From Actinoallomurus sp963799975 (lineage in GTDB: Bacteria > Actinomycetota > Actinomycetes > Streptosporangiales > Streptosporangiaceae): a stretch of 64,000 nucleotides of DNA. Of the stretch, positions 55,741 through 64,000 are shown in pieces (the first letter of the stretch is position 1; every line of letters begins with the position of its first letter). The notes under the pieces were generated by a model. That model was not told the origin of the DNA, made no database searches, and was given only the letters and a program-made list of their open reading frames with translations. Location of the stretch: contig CAWCZF010000006.1 in assembly GCA_963799975.1 (NCBI GenBank), positions 1-64,000 of the forward strand, in the 5' to 3' direction. Both the position numbers and the translations under genes were made by a program.

Positions 55741-56295
55741 AGTTTAATCGTCAACGAATGAGCGCTTCCGTCATCGACTAAACGCCTGTGCGGGCTCGCG
55801 CAACGCCATCCTCGAACGTCGGCGGTGACCTCGATCAACTGGCGTTCATCGGCTTCCGCCGCCGTGGCGTCTCCTCCGCAACGCCTGGGCCGCTCGGTAT
55901 CCAGTCGCTCAAGGGATCGGGTGCCGTGTGGAAACCGGATACCGACCTGTATCGCGACTAACCTCGAGACGGTCGGGTGAGAAGCCCAGCCCAATCCGCC
56001 CCACTGAGATCCCTTTTTCGGTGCAGGTAAAAAATATAATCCTGATGGATGATGTTTTTTTGAGCACCGGTTACTATCTGGTCCGTGGTTTTCTCTATGC
56101 TCTGTTCTCCTATGGCTGCCCCGCCCGCGTCCAGTCGCTGGTGCTCATCGACCGCGGGTCACCGCGAACTGCCGATCGAAGCGAGATCCATCGGGACGCA
56201 CCGTCCAGACCTCCGATCGGAAATCATCGGAGTGGGTTCACGAGGTTGACGGATTAAAAGGTTCGCGTTGCGAACGTGTGACGCTGTCTAAATGA
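55740..56295 (+). CDS. pyrR: PyrR bifunctional regulator/uracil phosphoribosyltransferase, frameshifted
   Basis: Pieces: RNAILER, DLDQLAFIGFRRRGVSSAQR, DLETVGEKPSPIRPTEIPFS, VQVKNIILMDDVFLSTG, ALFSYGCPARVQSLVLIDRG, HRELPIEARSIGTH and EVDGLKGSRCERVTLSK before TGA 56293-56295. This is PyrR, whose PRTase core senses UMP/UTP and attenuates pyr operons. The PRPP loop is abnormal: IILMDDVFLSTG is followed by YYLVRGFL where TIRAALDA is expected. About four indels. Its stop overlaps an ATG, as expected for a following pyrB, but sequence from another phylum begins within 100 bases. Confidence 0.65.
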
Positions 56296-56384
56296 TGCTG
56301 ATAGAGCTGGTTGCCTCCGATATCGAGTCGGACCGGACGGAGATTGAAGGATTTACAAGGACATGAATGATGAGGAGAGCAGAG

Positions 56385-57288
56385 CGCGTCGGCCACGAAC
56401 GGGGTCGCGTACGGGGACTTCTCTGCCCAGGTGTACAGGCGTGAGGACGAGTCCGCCGTCCGGGCGGTGGCCCAGGCCAGGCCGCCCTGGCCGAGCATCC
56501 ACTCCACCTGCTCGGCGAGCAGCAGCAGGGTCGCGACCGACGGGGCGTTGTAGGTCTGCAGCTTCGCCGAGTTGTCGATGGCGAGCGGAGCGACAGGAAG
56601 CCGGGGATGTACCGGCCGCCGCCGCGATCTCGGCGACCCGCGACTGCGCCGCGGGGGAGACCAGCGCGATCCACAGGCCGCCGTCGGAGCCGAAGCACTT
56701 CTGCGGCCCGAAGTAGTAGACGTCGGTCTCGCCGATGTCCACCGGCAGCCCGCCCGCCCCGCTGGTGGCGTCCACGACGACCAGCGCGCCGGGGTCGGCC
56801 CCGGGCACCCGGCGGATGGGCATGGCGACCCCGGTGGAGGTCTCGTTGTGGGTAAATGCGTAGGTGTCCACGCCCGCCTCCGCCCGCGGCTGCGGGTGGG
56901 TGCCGGGCGCCGACTCGATCAGCACCGGGTCGGCCAGCCAGGGCGCGCCCGCGATGACCTTCGCGAACTTCGACGAGAATTCGCCAAACGACAGATGCAG
57001 CGATCTCTCGCTGACGACGCCGTATGCCGCGATGTCCCAGAAGGCCGTGGCGCCGCCGTTGCCCAATGCCACCTGGTAGCCGTCGGGCAGGGCAAAGAGC
57101 CCGGCGAGGCCGTCGCGCACCCGCCGGACCAGCGAGCGGACCGGCGCCTGGCGGTGCGAGGTGCCCAGGTAGGTGGCGCCGGACGCGGCCAGCGCGGCCA
57201 CCTGCTCGGGGCGCACCTTGGACGGGCCGCTGGCGAACCTGCCGTCGGCGGGCTTGAGGTCTTCCGGGATGACGATCGTGTCGGTCAC
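56385..57288 (-). CDS. serC: Phosphoserine transaminase, 3' truncated, frameshifted
   Basis: GTG start at 57288: VTDTIVIPEDLKPADGRFAS, then RFASGPSKVRPEQVAALAAS, GNGGATAFWDIAAYGVVSER, FAFTHNETSTGVAMPIRRVP, LVVVDATSGAGGLPVDIGET, VYYFGPQKCFGSDGGLWIAL (PLP lysine in QKCFGSD). After a shift it continues NAPSVATLLLLAEQVEWMLG. This is the actinobacterial-type SerC, making phosphoserine. It breaks off at YATPFVADAL, about 60 residues short, where pyrR-side DNA begins. This marks a probable join. Confidence 0.88.
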
Positions 57289-57540
57289 GCCAGCCACCCT
57301 ATCCGTCACGCTCCGGTGCCCCCGGCCGGTCCCGCCGCCCCTTCCGCCCTGCGCCCTCACCCGCCACCGCGCTCTCACGTGCGGACAATCCGGGCATAAC
57401 GGCCCCCTCCGCGTGGCCGTCTCAGATGCTGGACAGGCTGCGGGCTCATGTCACGGATCTTGGTCACGCGAACCCGGACGAAACGGGCGTGATCATGGCC
57501 AGGATCCGTGAAGAGTGCGGTTCGGCGGCCCGGCGGCGGG

Positions 57541-58649
57541 TCAGATCTCGTCTAGGACGGCTGCGGCGCCGTCCACGTCGCGGACCGGGCGCGGCTTGGG
57601 GCCGACGTAGCGCGGCGCTCGGGCGGACCAGGCGGCCGGTCCGCTTCTGCTCCAGGATGTGGGCGGACCAGCCGGCGGTCCGCGCGCAGGTGAACATGGC
57701 GCTGAACATGTGCGGGGGGACCTCGGCGAAGTCCAGGACGATGGCGGCCCAGTACTCCACATTGGTGGCCAGCACCCGGTCCGGCCTGCGGGCGTGCAGC
57801 TCGTCCAGGGCCGCTTCCTCCAGCGCCACCGCCACCTCATACCGCGGGGCGCCGAGTTCCTTGGCGGTGCGGCGCAGCACCCGGGCGCGGGGGTCCTCGG
57901 CACGGTAGACGCGGTGGCCGAATCCCATCAGCCGCTCGTGGTGGTCAAGCGCGGCCTTGACGTAGCCGGGCGCGTCGCCGGTCCGCTCGACCTCCTCGAT
58001 CATGTGCAGGACCCGGGCGGGCGCGCCGCCGTGCAGCGGCCCGGACATGGCGCCCACGGCCCCGGACAGGGCCGCGGCGACGTCGGCCCCGGTGGAGGCG
58101 ATGACCCGGGCGGTGAACGTGGAGGCGTTCATGCCGTGCTCGGCGGCCGAGGTCCAGTAGGCGTCCACCGCCTTGACGTGCCGCGGGTCGGGGTCGCCAC
58201 GCCAGCGGATCATGAACCGCTCGACGATGTTGCGCGATTCGTCCACCCGTTCCTGCGGGATGGCCGGCAGGCCGGGCCCGCGGGCGGCCTGGGCCACGAA
58301 GGACAGGGCCATGACCGAGGCGCGGGCCAGGTCGTCGCGGGCCTGCTCGTCGCTGATGTCGAGCAGCGGCCGCATGCCCCAGGCAGGGGCGAGCATGGCC
58401 ACCGAGCTCTGCACGTCGACCCGGATGTCACCGGAGTGCACCGGCACCGGGTACGGCTCGGCCGGGGCCAGGCCGGGGGTGAAGGCGTTGTCCACCAGCA
58501 GCCCCCATACGTGGCCGAAGGTGACATGCCCGACCAGATCCTCGATGTCCACGCCGCGGTAGCGCAGCGAGCCGCCCTTCCCGGTCGGGCTCGGCGATCT
58601 CCGTCTCAAACGCGACAACGCCCTCGAGCCCGGGCCTGAAGTCCGACAT
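57541..58649 (-). CDS. citA: Citrate synthase 2, frameshifted at both ends
   Basis: ATG 58649 follows GGAGGG. MSDFRPGLEGVVAFETEIAE, a shift near 58590, then LRYRGVDIEDLVGHVTFGHV, ALSGAVGAMSGPLHGGAPAR (catalytic His region GPLHGG), MGFGHRVYRAEDPRARVLRR (second His in GFGHRVY) and a catalytic Asp in VLDFAEVPPHMF. A second shift near 57620 gives YVGPKPRPVRDVDGAAAVLD and a stop at 57541. About 370 residues, matching the short actinobacterial citrate synthase 2 paralogue. It condenses oxaloacetate and acetyl-CoA or a related acyl-CoA. It is divergent from pdxH. Confidence 0.9.
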
Positions 58650-58855
58650 CTGCCCTCCTCGCGTCTCCTTGTGAGCGACGTGACCCGCTCCCGGGCCCGC
58701 TTGGGCGGCTGTGGTGGGCGGGGGTGGCGCACACCGCTGCCGGATCAATTCAACCTCGCGGGGAGTGCCTACTGGTAGCGGTGGGGACCGTGATAGCCAC
58801 CACCCTGGTGCTCCGGCTTCACCGCCCGGCGGCGGCTGTGTGAGGATCAGTAGCC

Positions 58856-59535
58856 GTGAACAACGACGACCACCCATCCGGGACGGGCCAGCCAGCCCGG
58901 GCACCGGAGGCGGCCGGGCCGGGTGACCTGGGCGGGCCTGGCCTGGACGAGGCCATGCTCGCCCCCGATCCGGTGACGCAGTTCTCCGGCTGGCTGGCCG
59001 AGGCGGCCGCGGCCGGGCTGCCGGAGCCTAACGCGATGGTGCTGTCCACCGTGACGGACGCCGGGCGGCCGCGCGCGCGGTCGGTCCTGCTCAAGAGCCA
59101 CGGGCAGGACGGCTTCATCTTCTACACCAACCGCACGTCCGCCAAGGCCCAGGACCTGTCGGGGAACCCCTGGGCGTGCCTGCTGTTCCCCTGGTACGCG
59201 CTGCACCGCCAGGTGATCATCCAGGGCGCGGTCTCGCCCCTGTCCGAGCCCGAAAGCGAGCCGTACTTCCATTCCCGGGCGCACGGCTCCCAGCTGGGCG
59301 CCTGGACAGCAGGCAGTCGTCGGTGATCGTCGCGGGCCGTCCTGGACGACGCTACGCGCGGCTGGAGCAGCGCTGGCCGGAGGGCACGGTCGTGCCGATG
59401 CCCAGCTTCTGGGGTGGCTACCAGCTCCGGCATGACGTCGTCGAGTTCTGGCAGGGCCGGTCCAACCGGCTGCATGACCGGCTGCGTTACCGCCGTCAGG
59501 GGACGCACTGGGCCGTCGAGCGCCTCGCGCCCTGA
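58856..59535 (+). CDS. pdxH: Pyridoxamine 5'-phosphate oxidase, one frameshift
   Basis: GTG start at 58856. PDPVTQFSGWLAEAAAAGLP, NAMVLSTVTDAGRPRARSVL, LKSHGQDGFIFYTNRTSAKA, ACLLFPWYALHRQVIIQGAV and SEPYFHSRAHGSQLGAW, then after a shift near 59310 MPSFWGGYQLRHDVVEFWQG and RSNRLHDRLRYRR. The FMN and PLP-binding residues (RxVLLK, FYTN, RPxxSQ-like, RLHDR) are present. It makes pyridoxal 5'-phosphate, cofactor of the neighbouring serC product. About 225 residues. Confidence 0.92.
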
Positions 59536-59606
59536 TTGATCTCCGCCCCAGTCATAGCCGCAAACCAGTCGCAACCGCATACCATCGGCTGCGAAGGGAG
59601 TTTGCG

Positions 59607-60326
59607 GTGACCGCGCACGGGCTGATCGACACCACGGAGATGTATCTGCGGACCATCTTCGAGCTTGAGGAGGAGGGCATCGTCCCGCTCCGGGCCCGGA
59701 TCGCCGAGCGGCTCGGGCAGACCGGGCCGACCGTCAGCCAGACCGTGGCGAGGATGGAGCGCGACGGCCTGCTGCGGCTGGAGGGCGACCGCCAGCTCGT
59801 GCTCACCGAGACCGGCCACAAGCTCGCCATCCGGGTCATGCGCAAGCACCGGCTGGCCGAATGCCTGCTGGTCGGCGTGATCGGCCTGCCCTGGGAAGAG
59901 GTCCACGTCGAGGCGTGCCGCTGGGAGCACGTGATGTCCGAGCAGGTCGAGCGCAGGCTGGTGGAACTGCTCGATTACCCGGTGCGCTGCCCGCACGGCA
60001 ACGTGATCCCCGGGCTCGGCGAGCTCGAGGTGCCGGCCGCCGCCGCCGACCGGGCGGAGGCGGCGGGCAAGGAGGCCGTCGAGCCGATGGACAAGGCGGC
60101 GGCCGAGCACGCCGGCCCGGCCGTGGTCCGCAGGATCAGCGAGCAAGTCCAAAGCGATGCCGACTTGATGCTTAAACTCCGTCACAGCGGGATACAACCG
60201 GGACGCGAGGTCACGATCGCAAGGACCGACGATGGTGTGCGGGTGACAAGTGAGGGCGGAGCCTGCAGCATCACGGCGGAGTTGCCCCGCCGGGTTGCCG
60301 CGCACGTGTTCGTCGACGCGCACTGA
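59607..60326 (+). CDS. DtxR/IdeR-type metal-dependent repressor
   Basis: GTG start at 59607 after GAAGGGAG. 239 residues, intact. An N-terminal winged helix (IDTTEMYLRTIFELEEEGIV, LGQTGPTVSQTVARMERDGL) is followed by the metal-binding and dimer domain (HRLAECLL, WEEVHVEACRWEHVMSEQVE) with the His, Glu and Cys-x2-Glu-His ligands, and a C-terminal SH3-like domain (PGREVTIARTDDGVRV). Metal-loaded forms repress iron or manganese uptake genes. No target genes are in the window. Confidence 0.93.
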   Translation: MTAHGLIDTTEMYLRTIFELEEEGIVPLRARIAERLGQTGPTVSQTVARMERDGLLRLEGDRQLVLTETGHKLAIRVMRKHRLAECLLVGVIGLPWEEVHVEACRWEHVMSEQVERRLVELLDYPVRCPHGNVIPGLGELEVPAAAADRAEAAGKEAVEPMDKAAAEHAGPAVVRRISEQVQSDADLMLKLRHSGIQPGREVTIARTDDGVRVTSEGGACSITAELPRRVAAHVFVDAH

Positions 60327-60380
60327 CCGCCGCGCGCCCCGGGCCCGCCCTGGCGCCCGGCCCAGCCTGGAGACCGGCCG

Positions 60381-61362
60381 GTGAGGCCCGCTGATGAGGG
60401 CGGCCCCACCGCGTTCCTGACCGCTGACACCATCCTCGGGCAGATCGAGGCGGCGGTGCTGGTCACCGACCGGCTCGGCAACCTGCGGTACGCGAACAGC
60501 TACGCGGCCGGCCTGTTCGGCCTCCCGGGCGACGCCGGGGGGCTGGCGGGGCTTTCCGTCCTCTCGCTCATGGACGGGGAAGCGGAGCCCGGCCCGGACG
60601 GGGATCCTGGCACCGCGGCCGGGCTGGTCCAGCAGGTGCTGGCGGGCGGCGCCTGGGAGGGCGCCCTCGCCAGCCCGCGGCCCGATGGGTCCCGGGTCGC
60701 CATCGAGGCGCAGGCCGTCCCATACGCGATTCGGCCCGCGCGATCGACGGGATCGTGGTCATCGCCCGCCGGGCCGCCCGGCGCCCGGCCCGCGCGAGCA
60801 CGACCGGATCGGGCTGCTGGAACGGATCGGCGAGCGCCTGGCCGGCTCGCTCGAGCTCAACGTCACGCTGCGGCACGTGGCCGAGACGCTCATCCCCAGT
60901 TCGCCGACCACTGCTTCATCGACCTGCTCGACGGCGACAAGCTGATCCGCCGGGCGCAGAGCAACGCCCGGGGCTGGACGCCGCCGCCGGGAAGCTGGGC
61001 GCAGGTGGGCGAGCAGGTCTACTACCCCGAAGGTCACTTCTGCCAGCAGGCGATGGCGCAGCTGGACGCGGTGGTGGTGCCGGACCTGCGTGACCGGCGG
61101 TTCCCGGCGCCGAACGCCCGGAGCCTGCGGGCCAGGGAGGATGTCGGGGTCGTCTCGGCCGCCGCCGCCCCGCTGTGCGCACGCGGCGAGCTGCTCGGCG
61201 TGATGAGCCTCGGGCTGTCCCGGCTGTCGGGGCCGGGGAGCGCCACTATGACGCCGAGACCGCGGCTTCATGGCGGCGATCGCCGCCGGGTCGCCATCGC
61301 CATCGACAACGCGATGCTGTTCGAGGACAGGACGCTGGAGCAGATGAACCTGAACGAGGAAC
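60381..61362 (+). CDS. PAS-GAF sensor protein, 3' truncated, frameshifted
   Basis: GTG start at 60381 close behind the DtxR-type gene. A PAS domain (AVLVTDRLGNLRYANSYAAG, FGLPGDAGGLAGLSV) is followed, after shifts near 60735-60790, by LLERIGERLAGSLELNVTLR, the entry to a GAF domain (ADHCFIDLLDGDKLIRRAQS, EGHFCQQAMAQLDAVVVPDL, LLGVMSLGLSRLSGPGS, ending AIAIDNAMLFEDRTLEQMN). In actinobacteria this layout usually precedes a PP2C phosphatase (RsbU-type) or kinase domain, which is missing because unrelated integrase-like sequence begins at about 61,362. Confidence 0.75.
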
Positions 61363-61567
61363 CAGCAGCGGGCGTTCATCGCCCGCCGTCGCGCGACCCG
61401 GCCCAGCGAGGAATACCGTACTCCCACCGACGAAGAATGGGACGCCTTCCTCGCCCACTTCGAAAAGGTGGTCTCGATAGGCACCTGCGGCCGCGCATTC
61501 GCCTCGCCATGCGTCCACGAACACGCGTCGCCGATGTGGGTACCGCAGGTCCAGGAACGGCATCATC
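61362..61567 (+). mobile_element. Actinobacterial tyrosine-integrase C-terminal fragment
   Basis: One open frame: QQRAFIARRRATRPSEEYRT, PTDEEWDAFLAHFEKVVSIG, TCGRAFASPCVHEHASPMW. This resembles the C-terminal extension (FIARRR..RP..EYR.PT..EW..F..HF..R.V.LG.C.R...TPC.HEHAC.RC) of integrases in Streptomyces and relatives. Only about 65 residues are present and the catalytic domain is absent, so it is a fragment. Confidence 0.55.
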
Positions 61568-62560
61568 GGTGACATCAGCGCCTGGCGTAGCGCTGCGGCT
61601 GGCAGGTGGATTTGGGGAGTGCCGTCTGAAGCGTGGTCGTGGACTCAGGTCAGCACCGCTCGATCGAGGGCGGCGCATGCGCAGCCCGGGACCGTGGAGG
61701 CTGGGTAGTCCCGTTCGACCTGGGTCAGGAGCTGATGCAGCGGGGCAAGGGGGGTGCGGGTCCGGTAGTTGCGGGACCGCCCTTCGAGCTGGACCTCTAC
61801 ATGATCATTACCGGGACGTTCGGCGGCGAGCACGACCGTGTTGGGGGTGGAGCCGCTGCCGAACAACAGCAACGTGCCCCTGTCCCTGCAGCGTGCCGGC
61901 GGGCGCGAGGCCCCAGCGCGATTTCACGGTGTCGGGCCTCGGCCTCGGTCGCCTTCCGCCCGCTGGTCTCGCGACACGCCCCTTCCAGCTGCGTCTGGTC
62001 AGTGTTCTCATACGAGAACGGTTTGGTCCATGCGGTGGGGTGCCGCACGCGCGACCTCCTCGAGGGGGAGACGACGATGTGATCTGGCGCCGGATCACTC
62101 TTCCTGTTGGGAAGACGCGGCGATCCCGGGTGGGCAGTGTTCCGCCCACCCGGATGAACCGAGGGCCGACGGTTATGCGACCGCGCTCGCCGCGGGGAAT
62201 TGCGCGGCCGGAGCTGGCGTCGAGGCTGGTTCTCCTGACTCGATTTTCAGTCGCAGGCTCTGCCGCCGCGCGGGGTTGAACTCGTCGGTGAATTCGATGT
62301 TAGGTGAAGGCCCTGCTCGTAGAAGGTGATCTCGCTCAGCGCGTCGATGCTGCTGAGCTTGAAGTATTTGCTCGCCGAGGCGTAGGCGTTGATCCTGTCC
62401 TCGAAGCGAGGATCGTTCAGGAAGGACAGGACCGGGACTGGGTCCCCGCGCACCACCACGGCCAAGCCCTCCTCCATCACGTCCAGTCATTCCGAGGACT
62501 CACCGACGAGGACTTCACAGCCCTCGATCAATGGCTCCGAGCAGCGTGAGTCACACATGA
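61568..62560. other. Unassigned actinobacterial DNA with gene fragments
   Basis: About 1 kb. A minus-strand frame ending at 61645 (RDRGTLLLFGSGSTPNTVVL, LEGRSRNYRTRTPLAPLHQL, ending CAALDRAVLT) looks like the end of a real actinobacterial protein, and another at 62247-62480 (VLSFLNDPRFEDRINAYASA) may be a second fragment. I could assign neither. Confidence 0.4.
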
Positions 62561-62825
62561 TCCACAGGATTTGACAATTGCTCGAGCTGTTCCGGTTACG
62601 CGGCGCCGATCACCCGGCATCACCATCAAACGGGTCTGAGCGACAACGGCCCGGGCTCGAAATTTCATGCCTGGTGCGACGCGTGTGCCGAACTCGGCAT
62701 CCGGCAGAAGAGCCGGCCTAACGCTGCGCCACAGACCAACGGCACGTACCCAACGCCCTCCACCGCACCCTCGCCGACGGCTGGGCACTCGGACGCTTCT
62801 ACAGCTCCGAACAAGTGGCGGTCAC
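62560..62825 (+). mobile_element. IS481-family transposase fragment
   Basis: Plus strand, in shifting frames: VTRRRSPGITIKRV, LSDNGPGSKFHAWCDACAEL, GIRQKSRPNAAPQTNG and HRTLADGWALGRFYSSEQV. This is the second half of the integrase-core domain of IS481-type transposases (DNG...RTR.Y.PQTNGK.ERFHRTL..GWA). The first half and the end are missing and the PQTNG-K site is disturbed by an indel. Confidence 0.7.
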
Positions 62826-64000
62826 TTACCGTGATGTTCCATCGAGCGATTCGGTCAAAGCGGGATTGTCGATATGTGCGCTGAGCAGCCGGGCAGTCGG
62901 GAGTGTGGTCCGATCGCCGAGGCGCCATTGGTGGAGATGGGCATGTACGACGAGTTCGCGCAGGTCACAACGTGCCGCCAGTGGCGCCAGCCGCGCGACG
63001 AGCGACCGGGCCCGGTCGTGGTCGCCATGGTCCAGGGCAGTGATGATCGCCGCGTCCAGCACGTACGCGTGAATCCACTGGTAACGGTCGGTTACCCGGG
63101 TACACCGCATCACCGCTTCATCCAGCCACTCCGCGGCGGTGACGTGCTCGCCTCGGCCGGCGTGGACGAGGCCCAGCCCTCGAGCGGCCATCGCCTCCCA
63201 GCACGGATCCTGTACCTGGCAGGCCAGCACCCAGGCCTGTTCGAACTGGTACGCCGCGCCGGCGATGTCGCCGGTCTGCAGGGTGAGTTCGGCTTGGAGG
63301 GCCTGCGGCCAGGACAGGAAGGCCATCCAACGCTGTTGGTGGATCAGCTCCAGCGACCGCGCCAGCGCGATGGCGGCCTGGCTGCGCTCGGCGCGGAGCA
63401 GGTGTGCGCGCGCCAACACCGACAACGACCACGCCTGTTGCCGGTCTTGAGCGCAGCGGCTGGTCTGCTCGACTGACTCGCCCAGGTGTTCGAGGGCGCC
63501 CGCGCAGTCCCCCCGATCGGAGGCGCTCAGGCCGCGGAGCCCGAGGATCGCGGCGATCTCCTCGTCGGTCTCGGCCAGTTACTGAGCCTTCGTCAGCCAG
63601 TACTCAGCCGTCCCGTGTCGGCCTGCCTGTACGTCGACGAAGCCCAGCTTCCGGTGTGCCGCCACGGCAGTGGCACGGTCGCCCGCCTGAGAGGCCAGCC
63701 GTATCGCCTCATGGAGGACCACGGACCCCTCCTCGTCTCGACCGCGCACGGCGTGGACCAGCGCACTCCCCAGGGCGATCAGCGCACGACCTTGTAACGC
63801 GGTGTCTCCGCAGTGGGCCGCCTCGTCCACGGCCCGGCGGGCGCAGACACTGAAGGCCGGCGTCCACCGCGCCGGCCACGATGGCGGCGTCGCCGGCTTC
63901 GAGCTGGCTGGCGGCGGCCGCGCGGCCGCCGAGCGGCGGAATCCGCGGGGAACCGACGCCCGCGACCGCGGCCTCGCGAAGCGCTGCCGAGGCCTCGACG
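62826..64000 (-). CDS. TPR-rich regulator C-terminal region, runs off the window, frameshifted
   Basis: Reading down from 64000: ASAALREAAVAGVGSPRIPP, QLEAGDAAIVAGAVDAGLQC, HCGDTALQGRALIALGSALV, EAIRLASQAGDRATAVAAHR, KLGFVDVQAGRHGTAEYWLT, then across a shift near 63585 into a second frame: LARSLELIHQQRWMAFLSWP, GDIAGAAYQFEQAWVLACQV, EAMAARGLGLVHAGRGEHVT, ending ALTESLDGTSR at 62826. These are tetratricopeptide-type helical pairs as in the C-terminal half of large actinobacterial ATPase regulators (LuxR/AfsR-like). The ATPase and DNA-binding parts would lie beyond the window, so the class is inferred. Confidence 0.65.

Noticed and set aside
42620..56380. A genomic island acquired by an alphaproteobacterium
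   Set aside because: No attachment sites, integrase at the left edge or flanking tRNA were found, and core genes on both sides are truncated and never resume. A chimeric assembly fits better.

Overview
The window reads as a mosaic of at least three unrelated bacterial genomes, not one coherent locus. Bases 1 to about 42,615 look like a Bradyrhizobium-type alphaproteobacterium: GC-rich, with Tat-exported oxidoreductases, HWE-type kinases, an MctP-like symporter beside a DUF3311 protein, CsbD, DUF2244 and palindromic intergenic repeats typical of that group. Bases from about 42,620 to 44,620 hold broken pieces of a selenocysteine locus (3' part of selB, then the start of a UGA-containing formate dehydrogenase). 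From about 44,770 to 56,380 there are short blocks, many Acidobacteria-like (Asp/Glu racemase, sulfatase, hydrolase/beta-propeller fusion, FeeM-like acyltransferase, homoserine dehydrogenase, pyrR), separated by degenerate insertion sequences and unassigned DNA. Bases from about 56,385 to 64,000 are high-GC actinobacterial DNA (serC, citrate synthase 2, pdxH, a DtxR-type regulator, a PAS/GAF protein, IS481 and integrase fragments, a TPR regulator). These phylum assignments are my inference from protein resemblance.

Alphaproteobacterial part. On the left are a secreted calcium-loop-like protein, a VOC protein, a Tat-exported triple-RidA protein and a zinc-ribbon protein. Next, on the minus strand, come two large signalling genes: a hybrid kinase of about 2,100 residues with 11 tandem HAMP-linker units, GAF, kinase core and three receivers, and directly downstream a REC-PAS-HWE kinase-REC protein. 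Then come an L,D-transpeptidase, a PhoD phosphatase, a periplasmic binding protein, a monocarboxylate symporter and CsbD. A minus-strand metal-efflux cluster follows (His-rich protein, adaptor, RND pump, small secreted protein, two HupE/UreJ-like membrane proteins). The rest of this part carries DNA repair genes (Ada-like protein, endonuclease III), a flavin amine oxidase, a site-2 protease, pterin dehydratase, a TPR glycosyltransferase-like protein, an M15 peptidase with a minisatellite, a GT87-like membrane protein, a patatin and the first 42 codons of purA.

Many genes across the window are split by single-base indels, often in CG-rich contexts or homopolymers. I rebuilt genes across frames by following family motifs, so coordinates of frameshifted genes are approximate. 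Several genes emerge only after such correction, for example those at 18405-18780 and 37915-38397. No rRNA, tRNA or CRISPR array was seen. The most distinctive elements are the poly-HAMP kinase, the selenocysteine UGA with its hairpin, the twin-hairpin repeats and two coding tandem repeats.
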